Positions 39,112-47,916 of a stretch of DNA of 64,000 bases are shown here, piece by piece. The stretch comes from Acidobacteriota bacterium. GTDB taxonomy: Bacteria > Acidobacteriota > UBA6911 > RPQK01 > JAJDTT01. Where the stretch lies: assembly GCA_028874215.1 (NCBI GenBank), contig JAPPLF010000041.1, forward strand, positions 44,294 to 108,293, given 5' to 3'. Below the pieces are notes generated by a model that was given only the letters and a program-made list of their open reading frames with translations, was not told where the DNA came from and searched no databases. Position numbers and translations under genes: made by a program. The number at the start of each line of letters is the position of its first letter. Positions within the stretch are counted from its first letter, which is position 1.

Positions 39112-40302
39112 GTGGGAACGAATGATTTGGACCTGATGAACCGTCCGTGCAAGATCCTGGTGGTGGACGACGAACCGGATCTAGAGCCGCTCATGCTTCA
39201 GCGTATGCGGCGGCCAATACGCTCCGGCCGGTACACTTTCGTGTTTGCCCGAAACGGTGTCGAAGCTCTCGAACGGCTGAACGAGGAGCAGGACATCGAC
39301 ATGGTGCTGTCAGACATCAACATGCCCCAAATGGATGGGCTCACGTTGTTGCAGCAGATCCCCAAGGTCGATCCCAACATCCGTTCCGTCATCATTTCGG
39401 CGTACGGTGACATGAAGAATATCCGGACGGCGATGAACCGGGGAGCGTTTGACTTCGTCACCAAGCCGCTGGATTTCAAAGACCTTCGAATCACCATCGA
39501 CCGGACGGTCCAGCACATGATGGAGTGGCGCGAGGCCCTGGCTTCGCGGGACAAGCTGGTCGCGTTGCAGAACGAACTCAATGTCGCCAACCAGATGCAG
39601 CAATCCATCCTTCCCAGTCAGTTCCCCAAGGGCACCGACTACGAAGTGTCCGCCAGCATGGAGGCGGCTCGCAATGTGGGCGGAGATTTTTACGATGTCA
39701 TCCACCTCCACGAAGGCCGGATCGGCCTGGCCATTGCGGACGTTTCGGACAAGGGAGTGCCTGCCGCGCTCTTCATGATGTCCAGCCGGACTCTGCTCAA
39801 GGGCGCCGCCATCGGCACTCTGGATCCGGGCCGGGTCCTGAGGGAGGTCAATAACCTGCTTGACGAGGACAACGACGCCGCCATGTTCGTCACCCTCCTG
39901 TACGCGGTGTACGATCCGGCCAGCGGAGAACTGACCTACGCCAACGGCGGACACAACTCCCCGCTGGTCGTCCATGCCGACGGACGCTCCTCTTTGCTTC
40001 CTCTCACTCATGGGATCGCCCTGGGTGTGATTCCCGACCTCGATTTCCACGAAAACACCGTGGTCCTTTCACCCGGAGACACCGTGGTTTTCTACACCGA
40101 CGGCGTCACCGAGGCCATGGACGACGACGGCGAAGAGTTCGGTACGGAACGTCTGTTCGAGATCTTTGCGGATGGGCCCCCGAAAGATTCCGAGGAGGCC
40201 AACAACGCGGTCTTCGAGGCGGTCAGGGACTTCGTCGGGGATACTCCTCAATCGGACGACATCACCTGCATGGTGCTCTATCGAAGGGAGAGCGATCGTT
40301 GA
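39112..40302 (+). CDS. Response regulator with SpoIIE-type PP2C phosphatase output
   Basis: 396 residues. The receiver domain (about 8-135) has ILVVDDEPDLEP, the phospho-acceptor Asp68 in MVLSDINMPQMDG and the switch lysine in FVTKPLD. A coiled coil (ALQNELNVANQMQQSILPSQ) leads to a PPM/SpoIIE phosphatase with NVGGDFYDV, ADVSDKGVPAALFM, YTDGVTEA and SDDITCMVL, all metal-ligand aspartates intact. On phosphorylation it should dephosphorylate the STAS antagonist. The start is a GTG at 39112 (GGGAG at 39100-39104); an ATG at 39136 is the alternative. The stop overlaps the TTG start of the ATPase gene. Confidence 0.93.
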   Translation: MGTNDLDLMNRPCKILVVDDEPDLEPLMLQRMRRPIRSGRYTFVFARNGVEALERLNEEQDIDMVLSDINMPQMDGLTLLQQIPKVDPNIRSVIISAYGDMKNIRTAMNRGAFDFVTKPLDFKDLRITIDRTVQHMMEWREALASRDKLVALQNELNVANQMQQSILPSQFPKGTDYEVSASMEAARNVGGDFYDVIHLHEGRIGLAIADVSDKGVPAALFMMSSRTLLKGAAIGTLDPGRVLREVNNLLDEDNDAAMFVTLLYAVYDPASGELTYANGGHNSPLVVHADGRSSLLPLTHGIALGVIPDLDFHENTVVLSPGDTVVFYTDGVTEAMDDDGEEFGTERLFEIFADGPPKDSEEANNAVFEAVRDFVGDTPQSDDITCMVLYRRESDR

Positions 40303-40718
40303 GCCGGAAGCTGGCCCTGAAGATTGAACCCAGGGCCGAAGAATTGGATACGATCACAGCCGCCGTGGAAGAATTCGGCGACGCCGAGAAATGGCCGCCG
40401 CAACTCGTCTTTCGAGTCAATCTGGTGCTCGAGGAGTTGGGACTCAACATCATCAACCACGGCAGGACCGACGATCTCCATGAGATCGAGATCACTTTGA
40501 CCTCGGAACCGGGATCGCTCACCATCGAGATCGTGGACAATGGCCTTCCCTTCGATCCGTTAGAGGATGCGCCCTCGCCCGATCTGGACTCCGGAGTCGC
40601 AGACCGTGCCGTGGGCGGTCTGGGTGTCTACTTGGTGCGCACCATGATGGACGAGATGCACTATCGCCGCGACGGAGGTAGAAACTACCTGACCCTGGTC
40701 AAAGAGTTGGCCGAGTGA
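40299..40718 (+). CDS. RsbW-like anti-sigma-factor kinase (HATPase_c_2), copy 1
   Basis: 139 residues, one GHKL ATPase domain. N-box EELGLNIINHG, G1 box EIVDNGLPFDP and G2 box GGLGVYLVRTMMDEM are all present. It starts with TTG at 40299, overlapping the phosphatase stop as TTGA, so translation is coupled. It would phosphorylate the STAS protein and, in the usual scheme, hold an alternative sigma factor or another effector. No sigma factor is encoded nearby, so its target is unknown. About 60% identical by hand alignment to the protein at 50731, which also uses TTG. Confidence 0.93.
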   Translation: MSRKLALKIEPRAEELDTITAAVEEFGDAEKWPPQLVFRVNLVLEELGLNIINHGRTDDLHEIEITLTSEPGSLTIEIVDNGLPFDPLEDAPSPDLDSGVADRAVGGLGVYLVRTMMDEMHYRRDGGRNYLTLVKELAE

Positions 40719-40897
40719 CGCCGAGATCCGCCATGGAGGCGCGCTCCAACTCCTCCCGGCTCCAAGCGCGCCACGCCGGCGCGGCGGGTGGAACGGACGG
40801 CAACGTTCGTCATAGCCTGACGTTGGCAGTTCCAGGCTCCCAACCCCCGGTGCTGTCAAACACGCGAGCGATCTGATCGGTCGCCTATGGGTTCGCG

Positions 40898-41785
40898 ATG
40901 GACAGGGCCGCTGCCATGGAGACGCCGTCCGGCAAAGCTGCGGCGGATGAGAACTTCCCCGTCGGCTCCTGGTTGTTGCCGGCGCACCTGAGACCTCATA
41001 TTGCAACCTTCTATGCCTATGCCCGGGCGATCGACGATATTGCCGACAACCCCGACCTGGATCCGGGAGACAAGATCGAGCGACTGGACGGCTTCGCCCG
41101 AGCGGTGAGGGGCGCCGAAACAGGTGATCCGGCTTTTGGCAAAGCTCACGCCGTCCGCCGCAGTCTGGAGATCACGCGGGTCACCCATCGGCATTGTGTC
41201 GATCTGACGCGCGCCTTCATACAGGACGCGACCAAACTGCGGTATGCCGAGTGGAATGATCTCATCGGCTACTGTGATCTTTCGGCAGCGCCCGTGGGGC
41301 GCTACCTGGTCGACCTTCATGGCGAATCGAAGGCCGCGTATCCCGCCTGCGACGCCCTTTGCAACGCGCTCCAGGTGCTCAACCACCTGCAGGACTGCGG
41401 ACCTGACTACCGTTCGTTGAACCGGGTCTATCTTCCTCAGAACTGGATGGCGGCGGCCGGGGCCGGTGTCGAGGCGCTGGGACGCAGGCGTTCGACTCCG
41501 GCGCTCAGGCGAGTATTGAATCGGTGCCTCGATGCAACCGAGAAGTTGTTGGAGTCGGCGGATCGCCTGCCGGACCAGTTTCACAACCTTCGTTTCGCCA
41601 TGGAAACGGCCGTGATCGTAGCCATCGCCCGGAAGCTCAGCAAGGAGTTGCGCCGGCGGGACCCCTTGGCCGAACGGGTCGTGCTGACCAAGTTTCAGTA
41701 CGCGGCCTGCTTTTGGCGGGGAATCGGCCGGACCTTGCTCGTGAGGGTCCGGCGCCGGCGCACCGAAGCCGGACAAGTACCATGA
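40898..41785 (+). CDS. hpnC: HpnC, hydroxysqualene synthase
   Basis: 295 residues of the squalene/phytoene-synthase fold. The first Asp-rich motif is in YAYARAIDDIADNPD and the second region in LQVLNHLQDCGPDYRSLNR. The typical HpnC opening 'ENFPVGSWLLP...RPHIATFYAYAR' is recognisable and separates it from HpnD. It converts presqualene diphosphate to hydroxysqualene in the three-enzyme bacterial squalene route. It is 179 bases downstream of the RsbW-like gene with no clear promoter of its own, so read-through from the signalling operon is possible. hpnD follows. Confidence 0.93.
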   Translation: MDRAAAMETPSGKAAADENFPVGSWLLPAHLRPHIATFYAYARAIDDIADNPDLDPGDKIERLDGFARAVRGAETGDPAFGKAHAVRRSLEITRVTHRHCVDLTRAFIQDATKLRYAEWNDLIGYCDLSAAPVGRYLVDLHGESKAAYPACDALCNALQVLNHLQDCGPDYRSLNRVYLPQNWMAAAGAGVEALGRRRSTPALRRVLNRCLDATEKLLESADRLPDQFHNLRFAMETAVIVAIARKLSKELRRRDPLAERVVLTKFQYAACFWRGIGRTLLVRVRRRRTEAGQVP

Positions 41786-41878
41786 TCGTCGTGTTTCCGA
41801 TGAAGAAACGCGGGCTGGAGGGCCGATGTCGCAGTGGTTGTGCGACATGAAGGTTTCCGCCGCGGGAAGGCTGACAAC

Positions 41879-42766
41879 GTGAGGACGGTTTCTCGATCCC
41901 AAGCCGGACCGGGCAGCCGGCCAGGCGATCGGATCAATCCCGCGGATCACGTGAATCGTGTCGTAGCGCGTTCGGGCACTTCGTTCCTGTGGGGCATGAG
42001 AGCGCTTTCGGCGGAGCGGCGCCGTGCCATCTACGCCATTTACGCGTTCTGCCGGGAAGTCGACGACATTGCCGACGAACCGGGCGAAGACGCCGACAAG
42101 AGGCGAGCGCTGGCGGCATGGAGGCAGGAAATCGACCGGCTCTATGCGGGGGAGCCGAATTGGCCGACCACGAGGGCTCTGTTGAAACCGGTGCGCCGTT
42201 ACGACTTGCCGCAAGAGGAATTCCTGGCGGTGATCGAGGGTATGGAAATCGATGCCGGGCCCACCGTGCGGATGCAGAACCTGGATGATTTGTTGCACTA
42301 TTGCCGCAAGGTCGCGGGAGCTGTCGGCAGGCTGTCCATCCATGCTTTCGGCGTGCCGCGTCACCCCGGATTTCAAATCGCCGAGACGCTGGGGAACGCT
42401 CTGCAACTGACGAATATCCTTCGTGACCTGAAGGCGGATGCGGCGCTTCATCGTCTCTACGTGCCACAGGAGTTGCTGAGCAAGCACGGCGTCGCCGCCA
42501 CGTCGTTGAACGCAACCCTGAGTCATCCAGGCTTCAGCGCAGCCTGCGCCGAACTGGCCGGTTTCGCTCGAGGTTACTACGCCGAAACCGAAAGACTGAT
42601 CGCCGAATTCGGATGGCGGAGGATTCGCCCTGCCGTTCTCATGATGGCGGTGTACCGGGAATTGCTCGATCGCCTGGAAGAGCGGGGATGGACGCGGCTC
42701 GACGTCGGCATCCGGCTGACGCGGTTCCGGAAGCTGCTGCTCGCTCTGCGTTACGGTCTGTGCTGA
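41879..42766 (+). CDS. hpnD: HpnD, presqualene diphosphate synthase
   Basis: 295 residues from a GTG at 41879, which has GGGAAGG nine bases upstream; the frame is open to a GTG at 41834 without a site. Key parts are ARSGTSFLWGMRALS, the Asp-rich CREVDDIADEPGED and the second motif QLTNILRDLKADAALHRLYV, all typical of HpnD. It joins two farnesyl diphosphates to presqualene diphosphate. The reaction order in the route is HpnD, HpnC, HpnE. hpnE begins 12 bases after the stop. Confidence 0.92.
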   Translation: MRTVSRSQAGPGSRPGDRINPADHVNRVVARSGTSFLWGMRALSAERRRAIYAIYAFCREVDDIADEPGEDADKRRALAAWRQEIDRLYAGEPNWPTTRALLKPVRRYDLPQEEFLAVIEGMEIDAGPTVRMQNLDDLLHYCRKVAGAVGRLSIHAFGVPRHPGFQIAETLGNALQLTNILRDLKADAALHRLYVPQELLSKHGVAATSLNATLSHPGFSAACAELAGFARGYYAETERLIAEFGWRRIRPAVLMMAVYRELLDRLEERGWTRLDVGIRLTRFRKLLLALRYGLC

Positions 42767-42778
42767 CGGAGTTTCACC

Positions 42779-44056
42779 GTGCCCCGAACCCACGTCATCG
42801 GCGCCGGTTTGGCGGGTCTCGCCACCGCGGTGTCGCTGGTGCGGCGAGGCCGGGACGTGACGCTCTACGAAGCGGGCGGCCATGCGGGAGGCCGCTGCCG
42901 CTCCTACGCCGATGCCAAGCTTGATCGCACGATAGACAACGGCAACCATCTGCTGCTGAGCGGCAACCGCGCCGCGATGCGCTACCTGGCTGACATCGAG
43001 GCCGCCGACTCCCTGATCGGGCCGGCTTCCGCCTGCTTTCCGTTCCTGGATTTGCGCACGGGTCAAAGGTGGCTGCTGCGGCCGAATGCCGGACGACTCC
43101 CGTGGTGGATCCTGCATTCCGGGCGGCGGGTGCCGGACACACGGGTCTGGAATTACCTTTCGGCGCTGCGGTTCGTCACGGCGGGTGCCGATGCGACCGT
43201 GACCGACTGCGTCGGAGAAACCGGCGCTCTCTTCGAGAGATTCTGGAAACCGCTGGCGGTCGGTGCATTGAATACGCCGGCTCGATCCGGTGCGGCGAGG
43301 CTCTTGTGGTCCGTTTTGCGTGAGACATTCGCCCGAGGAGAGGCGGCCTGCCGGCCGCGGATCGCCAAGACCGGACTCTCCGCCGCCTTCGTGGATCCGG
43401 CGCTGAAGTTCCTTCACCAAAGGGGCGCGACGGTTCGGTTCGGCCGCCGATTACGCAGGATCAGCTACCGGGGCCGCCGCGCGAACGGTCTGGACTTCGG
43501 CTCCGAAAGAATACGATTGCGAGAAGGCGGGTCCGTGGTACTGGCTGTTCCTCCTCTGGCTGCGGCGGAGCTGGTGCCGGGGTTGTCCGTCCCCGGCGAA
43601 ACCCACGCCATCGTCAACGCTCATTTCCGGTTGTCCAAACCGGCCGGAATGCCGCCGAAGCTTCCTCTCCTCGGACTGATCGGGGGAACCGCGCAGTGGC
43701 TCTTCATTCGCGGCGACGTGGCTTCCGTCACCGTCAGCGCAGCGGACGCATTGGCAGGCGAGCCGGCAGAAGTCATTGCCCGCAGGAGTTGGAACGACGT
43801 TGCGGCGGCGTTGGGCCAGGAGCGCGAAAGGATACCCCGCTGCCGCATCGTCAAGGAAAAGCGCGCCACGTTCGCGCAGACACCCGGCCAGGTGAAGCGC
43901 CGTCCCCCGACCGGAAGCGAGTTCGCCAACCTGTTTCTGGCCGGGGATTGGATCGACACGGGTCTGCCCGCAACCATCGAGAGCGCTGTTCGGTCCGGTC
44001 AGATGGCGGCTCGCGTCATAGCGGAATCCGGGACGCCTGGTGCGGCGCGCCCGTAG
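42779..44056 (+). CDS. hpnE: HpnE, hydroxysqualene dehydroxylase (FAD)
   Basis: 425 residues, starting with GTG at 42779 and a GGAG nearby. The N-terminus THVIGAGLAGLATAVSLVRR is the dinucleotide fold for FAD, followed by LYEAGGHAGGRCRS, the typical amine-oxidase/phytoene-desaturase-like signature. The C-terminal FAD contact is in NLFLAGDWIDTGLPATIESA. It removes the hydroxyl of hydroxysqualene to give squalene, completing the pathway coded by hpnC and hpnD. No squalene-hopene cyclase gene (DxDD, about 650 residues) is in the window, so the final use of squalene here is open. Confidence 0.93.
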   Translation: MPRTHVIGAGLAGLATAVSLVRRGRDVTLYEAGGHAGGRCRSYADAKLDRTIDNGNHLLLSGNRAAMRYLADIEAADSLIGPASACFPFLDLRTGQRWLLRPNAGRLPWWILHSGRRVPDTRVWNYLSALRFVTAGADATVTDCVGETGALFERFWKPLAVGALNTPARSGAARLLWSVLRETFARGEAACRPRIAKTGLSAAFVDPALKFLHQRGATVRFGRRLRRISYRGRRANGLDFGSERIRLREGGSVVLAVPPLAAAELVPGLSVPGETHAIVNAHFRLSKPAGMPPKLPLLGLIGGTAQWLFIRGDVASVTVSAADALAGEPAEVIARRSWNDVAAALGQERERIPRCRIVKEKRATFAQTPGQVKRRPPTGSEFANLFLAGDWIDTGLPATIESAVRSGQMAARVIAESGTPGAARP

Positions 44057-44443
44057 CCGATTGACGGGTTCCGCCAGATTCCCGGCCCGTGGATCAATGA
44101 CCGGAATGCGACAACGTGCATGGGGCCGGAAACCGCCGGTCGAGCAATCCTGCGGCCGGCAAATTTGATCCGGCAGCGGCCTTCCTGAAGATGGGGGGGC
44201 GTACCTGTGTGCTATGATTTGTTGCTGACTGGGACCGGCGAATTGGATCGAGCATAAAACCCTTTACGGCGGGCACTTTCGGCGCAGCCGCAAGTGATCG
44301 GCCGGCCCACGTGGCGCATTGATCGGGCCTGGAGATTCACCGTCGATTCTGGAATGGCCTTCGACCGGGACAGTTCTCCGGACGGAGCGTCCTGAAGATC
44401 CGCTGCTGTCCATCAGTCAGGCAGACTGTCAGGAGATCGACGA
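44057..44443. other. 387-base gap between hpnE and the oxygenase operon
   Basis: No gene is supported here on either strand. It contains the decamer TGCTATGATT at 44210-44219 (candidate extended -10) and a CAGGAG at about 44429-44434 that serves the start codon at 44444. If transcription begins just after 44218 the leader would be about 220 bases long. I saw no strong hairpin with a T-run, so no terminator for hpnCDE can be named. Confidence 0.5.
44210..44218 (+). promoter_or_regulatory. Extended -10 element ahead of the oxygenase/transporter operon
   Basis: TGC followed by TATGAT, identical over ten bases to the element at 38504-38513. No good -35 box lies 17 bases upstream, which is tolerated by extended -10 promoters. 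It is a weaker call than the first copy. Confidence 0.4.
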
Positions 44444-45616
44444 ATGCTGCAATCCCCCTCGGCGTATGTCGAGGGCTACCGGGAGGCCCGGCGCTACAAC
44501 CAGACGCTTGCCGACAGCTATATCCGGCACACGACCGTCGGCGACCCCGCGCTCGATCCGGTGATGGACGAGGTTTCCTCGTTGCCGCCCCACGTGTTGC
44601 ATCGATTTATCCGAGCCGGGATCGACCAGGACGAAGAGGGTCTTCGCGCCGCGCCGCAGTCACTGCGCGGTTTTTTCGAGAATCTGGAAGATCCCCCCTG
44701 GTTCGACTACGAAGCTTTTCGTCCCGGCGTCCGGGCTTTTCACCTGAACACGACGAAAATCCTCGTCGCCTTTGTCACGGGCGTCCTGATCGAGGGATTT
44801 GCGACGCTGATCGCCAAGTCTTTCGCCACGACGGGACGCGTCTTGAGCCCCTTGACCGCGAGAAGGCGCCTGATGCAGAACAACCGCCATCTGCTGGAGG
44901 TGTTCTTCCCCGGAGGTCTGCGGAGGGATGGAGACGGTTGGAAGCTCTCCATGCGCCTTCGCTTCGTTCACGCCCGAGTGAGGCACCTGTTGGCGAATTC
45001 CGACGCTTGGGATGCCGATGCGTGGGGTACGCCGATCAGCGCGGCGCACCTGGGTTTCGCCACCACCGTCTTTTCCATGCGCCTGCTCCAGCATTCGATT
45101 TCCGTGGGGGCCAAGTATTCCGAGGAGGAGCGAGAGAGTGTGCTTCAAGTCTGGCGATACGCCGGGTACGTCATGGGGGTGCCCGAGTCCATCCTCTTTT
45201 CCAGTGAAAGCCACGCGCGCGAAATATTCGATGTAGCCCACATGTGCGAGCCGACCCCGGACAGTGATTCGGCCACCATGGCCAACGCGCTGGTAGAGGC
45301 GATTCCCCTGACGGCGGGAATCGAGGATCCCAAGGAACAGGTCGCCGTGAAGGAACTGGCCTACCGGCTGTCGCGCTCCCTGATCGGAAACAGGCTTGCC
45401 GACCAGTTGCAGTTTCCAAAGACGAATACCGTGGGCGTGCTGTTCGCGTACCGGTTGAAACAACGTTTTCAGCATCTGCTCAAGAGCCAGCAGTTGATCA
45501 GGTCGGAGAATTTTTGCCAGATGCTCGAAATCTCGGTCTACGACGAGGCCGTGTTGGGCGCGATGAGCTACCGGATGCCCGACCACGTTCGGGCATCGAA
45601 ATCGAGTCCCTGGTGA
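44444..45616 (+). CDS. MpaB/rubber-oxygenase (Lcp)-like heme oxygenase, DUF2236 family
   Basis: 390 residues, mostly helical. The family core is visible: FHLNTTKILVAFVTGVLIEGF, then RLRFVHARVRHLLANSDAW, where the His is the expected axial heme ligand of latex-clearing protein and MpaB-type enzymes, and GTPISAAHLGFATTVFS. Lcp cleaves polyisoprene double bonds with oxygen; others in DUF2236 oxidise or cleave prenyl chains. Placement after the squalene genes makes a triterpene or other isoprenoid a plausible substrate, but this is inference. It starts at an ATG with CAGGAG upstream and overlaps the transporter gene (GTGA). Confidence 0.8.
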   Translation: MLQSPSAYVEGYREARRYNQTLADSYIRHTTVGDPALDPVMDEVSSLPPHVLHRFIRAGIDQDEEGLRAAPQSLRGFFENLEDPPWFDYEAFRPGVRAFHLNTTKILVAFVTGVLIEGFATLIAKSFATTGRVLSPLTARRRLMQNNRHLLEVFFPGGLRRDGDGWKLSMRLRFVHARVRHLLANSDAWDADAWGTPISAAHLGFATTVFSMRLLQHSISVGAKYSEEERESVLQVWRYAGYVMGVPESILFSSESHAREIFDVAHMCEPTPDSDSATMANALVEAIPLTAGIEDPKEQVAVKELAYRLSRSLIGNRLADQLQFPKTNTVGVLFAYRLKQRFQHLLKSQQLIRSENFCQMLEISVYDEAVLGAMSYRMPDHVRASKSSPW

Positions 45617-47916
45617 ACCAGGATATGACGTCGCCCATCTTGGACCGCTACATCGCTGTCGTCCTGAACCACCGCTGGAAGGTGTCCGTGGTTGCGACAG
45701 TGGTCATGCTGGTCATGACGGCAGGTGCCCGGTACATCACCACCTCGAACGACTACCGAATTCTGTTCGACGAAGACAATCCCCAACTCGCCGCATTCGA
45801 TGCCTTGGAGAACACGTATGCCGCATCCAACAGGGCATTGATCGCCATTGCGCCCGGGTCGGGTTCCGTATTCACGCCCGAGGCGCTTGGGGCGATCGAG
45901 GAACTGACCGAAGCCGCCTGGGGCGCCCCCTATTCCACACGGGTCGATTCCCTCACCAACTATTCCCATAGCGAAGCGGTCGAAGACGATCTGGTGGTCG
46001 AGCCGCTGGTCGATGACGCACAATCTCTGAGCGATGCCGACCTGGCTCGAATCCGGACGATTGCGCTGACTGCTTCCGAGATCGCCGGTCGCCTGGTCTC
46101 CACCGACGGCCGCGTCGGCGGCTTGACCATCAATTTCGTCCTGCCCGAAGATCCGGACGCCGCGGTGGCGGAGATCACCGACTATCTCAACGCCGCACTG
46201 GAAAAGGCTCGCGGACGCCATCCCGAAATCGCCTATTTCCTGACCGGCGATGTCGTTATGCACCGCGCCTTCGCCGAAGCCACGCAGGACGATCTTCAGA
46301 TTCTGGTGCCCATCGTGTTTCTGGTGATCGCGGCTTCCGCCGCGATTCTTCTGCGCTCGTTTCTGGCCACCCTGTCCATCTCGATCCTGCTCGTGTTCAT
46401 CGTCAACACGACAATGGGGTTGGCGGGTTGGCTCGGAACCGTGATGAGTCCGACCAATGCCGGCGTACCCATTATCGTGATGGCGGTCGCCGTCGCGGAT
46501 TCAATTCACATCGTCACCAGCACCTTGCTGGGCATGAGCCGCGGTCTGAGCAGGAACGCCGCGATCGCGGCATCCGTGCGGACCAATGCTTATCCCGTAT
46601 TTCTGACGACTCTCACAACGGTGATCGGCTTTCTCAGCCTGAACGCTTCGGACTCGCCTCCGTTTCGCGTCCTGGGCAATCTGGTGGCGTTCGGTGTTTC
46701 CTGTGCTTTCGTTTATTCCATGTTGCTTCTGCCGGCGGTGCTTTCGATCCTGCCGCTGCGCGCGCGTCCGCTGCGTCCCGAAAAGACTCTTTTCTTCGAA
46801 CGCTTCGGCGCTTTTGTCGTGGCCAAGCGCAAGTTCCTGCTTTGGTTCGTTCCCCTGCTCGCCATCGGCCTCATCATGGGCATCCCCCGCAACCAGTTGA
46901 GCGACAATTGGCCCAAATATTTCGACGAGCGCTACCAGTTCCGGCGCGATACGGATTTCGTCATCGAAAACCTGACCGGCGTGGATACTTTGGAGTATTC
47001 GCTGAAAGCGGGACGGGAAGGCGGCATCACCGATCCCGAATATCTGGATGCCGTCGAGAAATTCGCCGAATGGTACCGCACGCAACCCGAAGTGACCCAT
47101 GTCCAGGCGTTCCCGGACATCATGAAACGCCTGAACAAGAACATGCACGGCGACGACCCCGGTTACGATCGGTTGCCGGACGACCCCGAACTCGCGGCCC
47201 AATACCTGTTGGTCTACGAGATGTCGCTTCCCTTCGGCAATGACCTGAACAACCGGATCGACATCGCCAAGTCCGAGACCCGCATGACGGTGACGGTCCG
47301 TGACTCTTCGTCGCGGGGTCTGCGCGAGTTGGACGCTCGCGCTCAAGATTGGCTCCGCGCCAACATGCCCCATCGAGTCGTCCCGGCCACGGGCCTCAGT
47401 GTGGTCTTTGCCCACCTTTCTCTTCGAAACATCGAGAGCATGCTGCGGGGGACGATCATTGCCATGGCCATCGTCTCGTTCATCCTGGTCCTGATATTCC
47501 GGAGCGTGCGTCACGGACTCATCAGTCTGATTCCCAACTTCGTTCCGGCGGCAATGAGCTTCGGATTGTGGGGCTATCTGGTGGGCAATCTGGGTCTGGC
47601 CGGTTCCGTGATGACCGCGATTGCGTTCGGTATCGTCGTAGACGACACGATTCATTTCCTGACCAAGTATCTGAAGGGGCGCCGCCAGGGCCTGGATGCG
47701 GCCGCGGCTGTACGTTCCACGTTCAACACTGTTGGAAAGGCTCTGTGGACCACGACTGCGGTCTTGTCGGCCAGCTTCCTGGTGTTCGCTTCATCGGGAT
47801 TCGAGGTCAGCCGGTCGCTCGGACTCATGGTCACGATCACCATAGTGTTCGCGCTTCTCGCCGATTTCTTTCTGCTGCCGCCCCTGTTGATGGCCCTCGA
47901 TCGGAGAAAATCATGA
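45613..47916 (+). CDS. MMPL/RND-superfamily transporter, about 767 residues
   Basis: Twelve membrane helices in two blocks of six with large periplasmic loops after TM1 and TM7. TM4-type signatures are IVMAVAVADSIHIV and IAFGIVVDDTIHFLTKYL, with the conserved Asp pairs. It is shorter than the hopanoid transporter HpnN but of the same superfamily, whose members move lipids, hopanoids or sterols. Start: GTG at 45613 overlaps the oxygenase stop (GTGA) and is likely used; an ATG at 45625 is possible. It is followed without gap by a LolA-like protein gene, a pairing often seen for lipid-carrying RND systems. Confidence 0.88.
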   Translation: MNQDMTSPILDRYIAVVLNHRWKVSVVATVVMLVMTAGARYITTSNDYRILFDEDNPQLAAFDALENTYAASNRALIAIAPGSGSVFTPEALGAIEELTEAAWGAPYSTRVDSLTNYSHSEAVEDDLVVEPLVDDAQSLSDADLARIRTIALTASEIAGRLVSTDGRVGGLTINFVLPEDPDAAVAEITDYLNAALEKARGRHPEIAYFLTGDVVMHRAFAEATQDDLQILVPIVFLVIAASAAILLRSFLATLSISILLVFIVNTTMGLAGWLGTVMSPTNAGVPIIVMAVAVADSIHIVTSTLLGMSRGLSRNAAIAASVRTNAYPVFLTTLTTVIGFLSLNASDSPPFRVLGNLVAFGVSCAFVYSMLLLPAVLSILPLRARPLRPEKTLFFERFGAFVVAKRKFLLWFVPLLAIGLIMGIPRNQLSDNWPKYFDERYQFRRDTDFVIENLTGVDTLEYSLKAGREGGITDPEYLDAVEKFAEWYRTQPEVTHVQAFPDIMKRLNKNMHGDDPGYDRLPDDPELAAQYLLVYEMSLPFGNDLNNRIDIAKSETRMTVTVRDSSSRGLRELDARAQDWLRANMPHRVVPATGLSVVFAHLSLRNIESMLRGTIIAMAIVSFILVLIFRSVRHGLISLIPNFVPAAMSFGLWGYLVGNLGLAGSVMTAIAFGIVVDDTIHFLTKYLKGRRQGLDAAAAVRSTFNTVGKALWTTTAVLSASFLVFASSGFEVSRSLGLMVTITIVFALLADFFLLPPLLMALDRRKS

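Noticed and set aside
40767-40783. Six-base GC hairpin as a terminator before hpnC
   Set aside because: There is no T-run after it, and short GC stems are common by chance in this DNA.
40856-43420. 854-residue minus-strand open frame across hpnC, hpnD and hpnE
   Set aside because: Frame openness comes from high GC; the plus strand has three well-known enzymes with all motifs.
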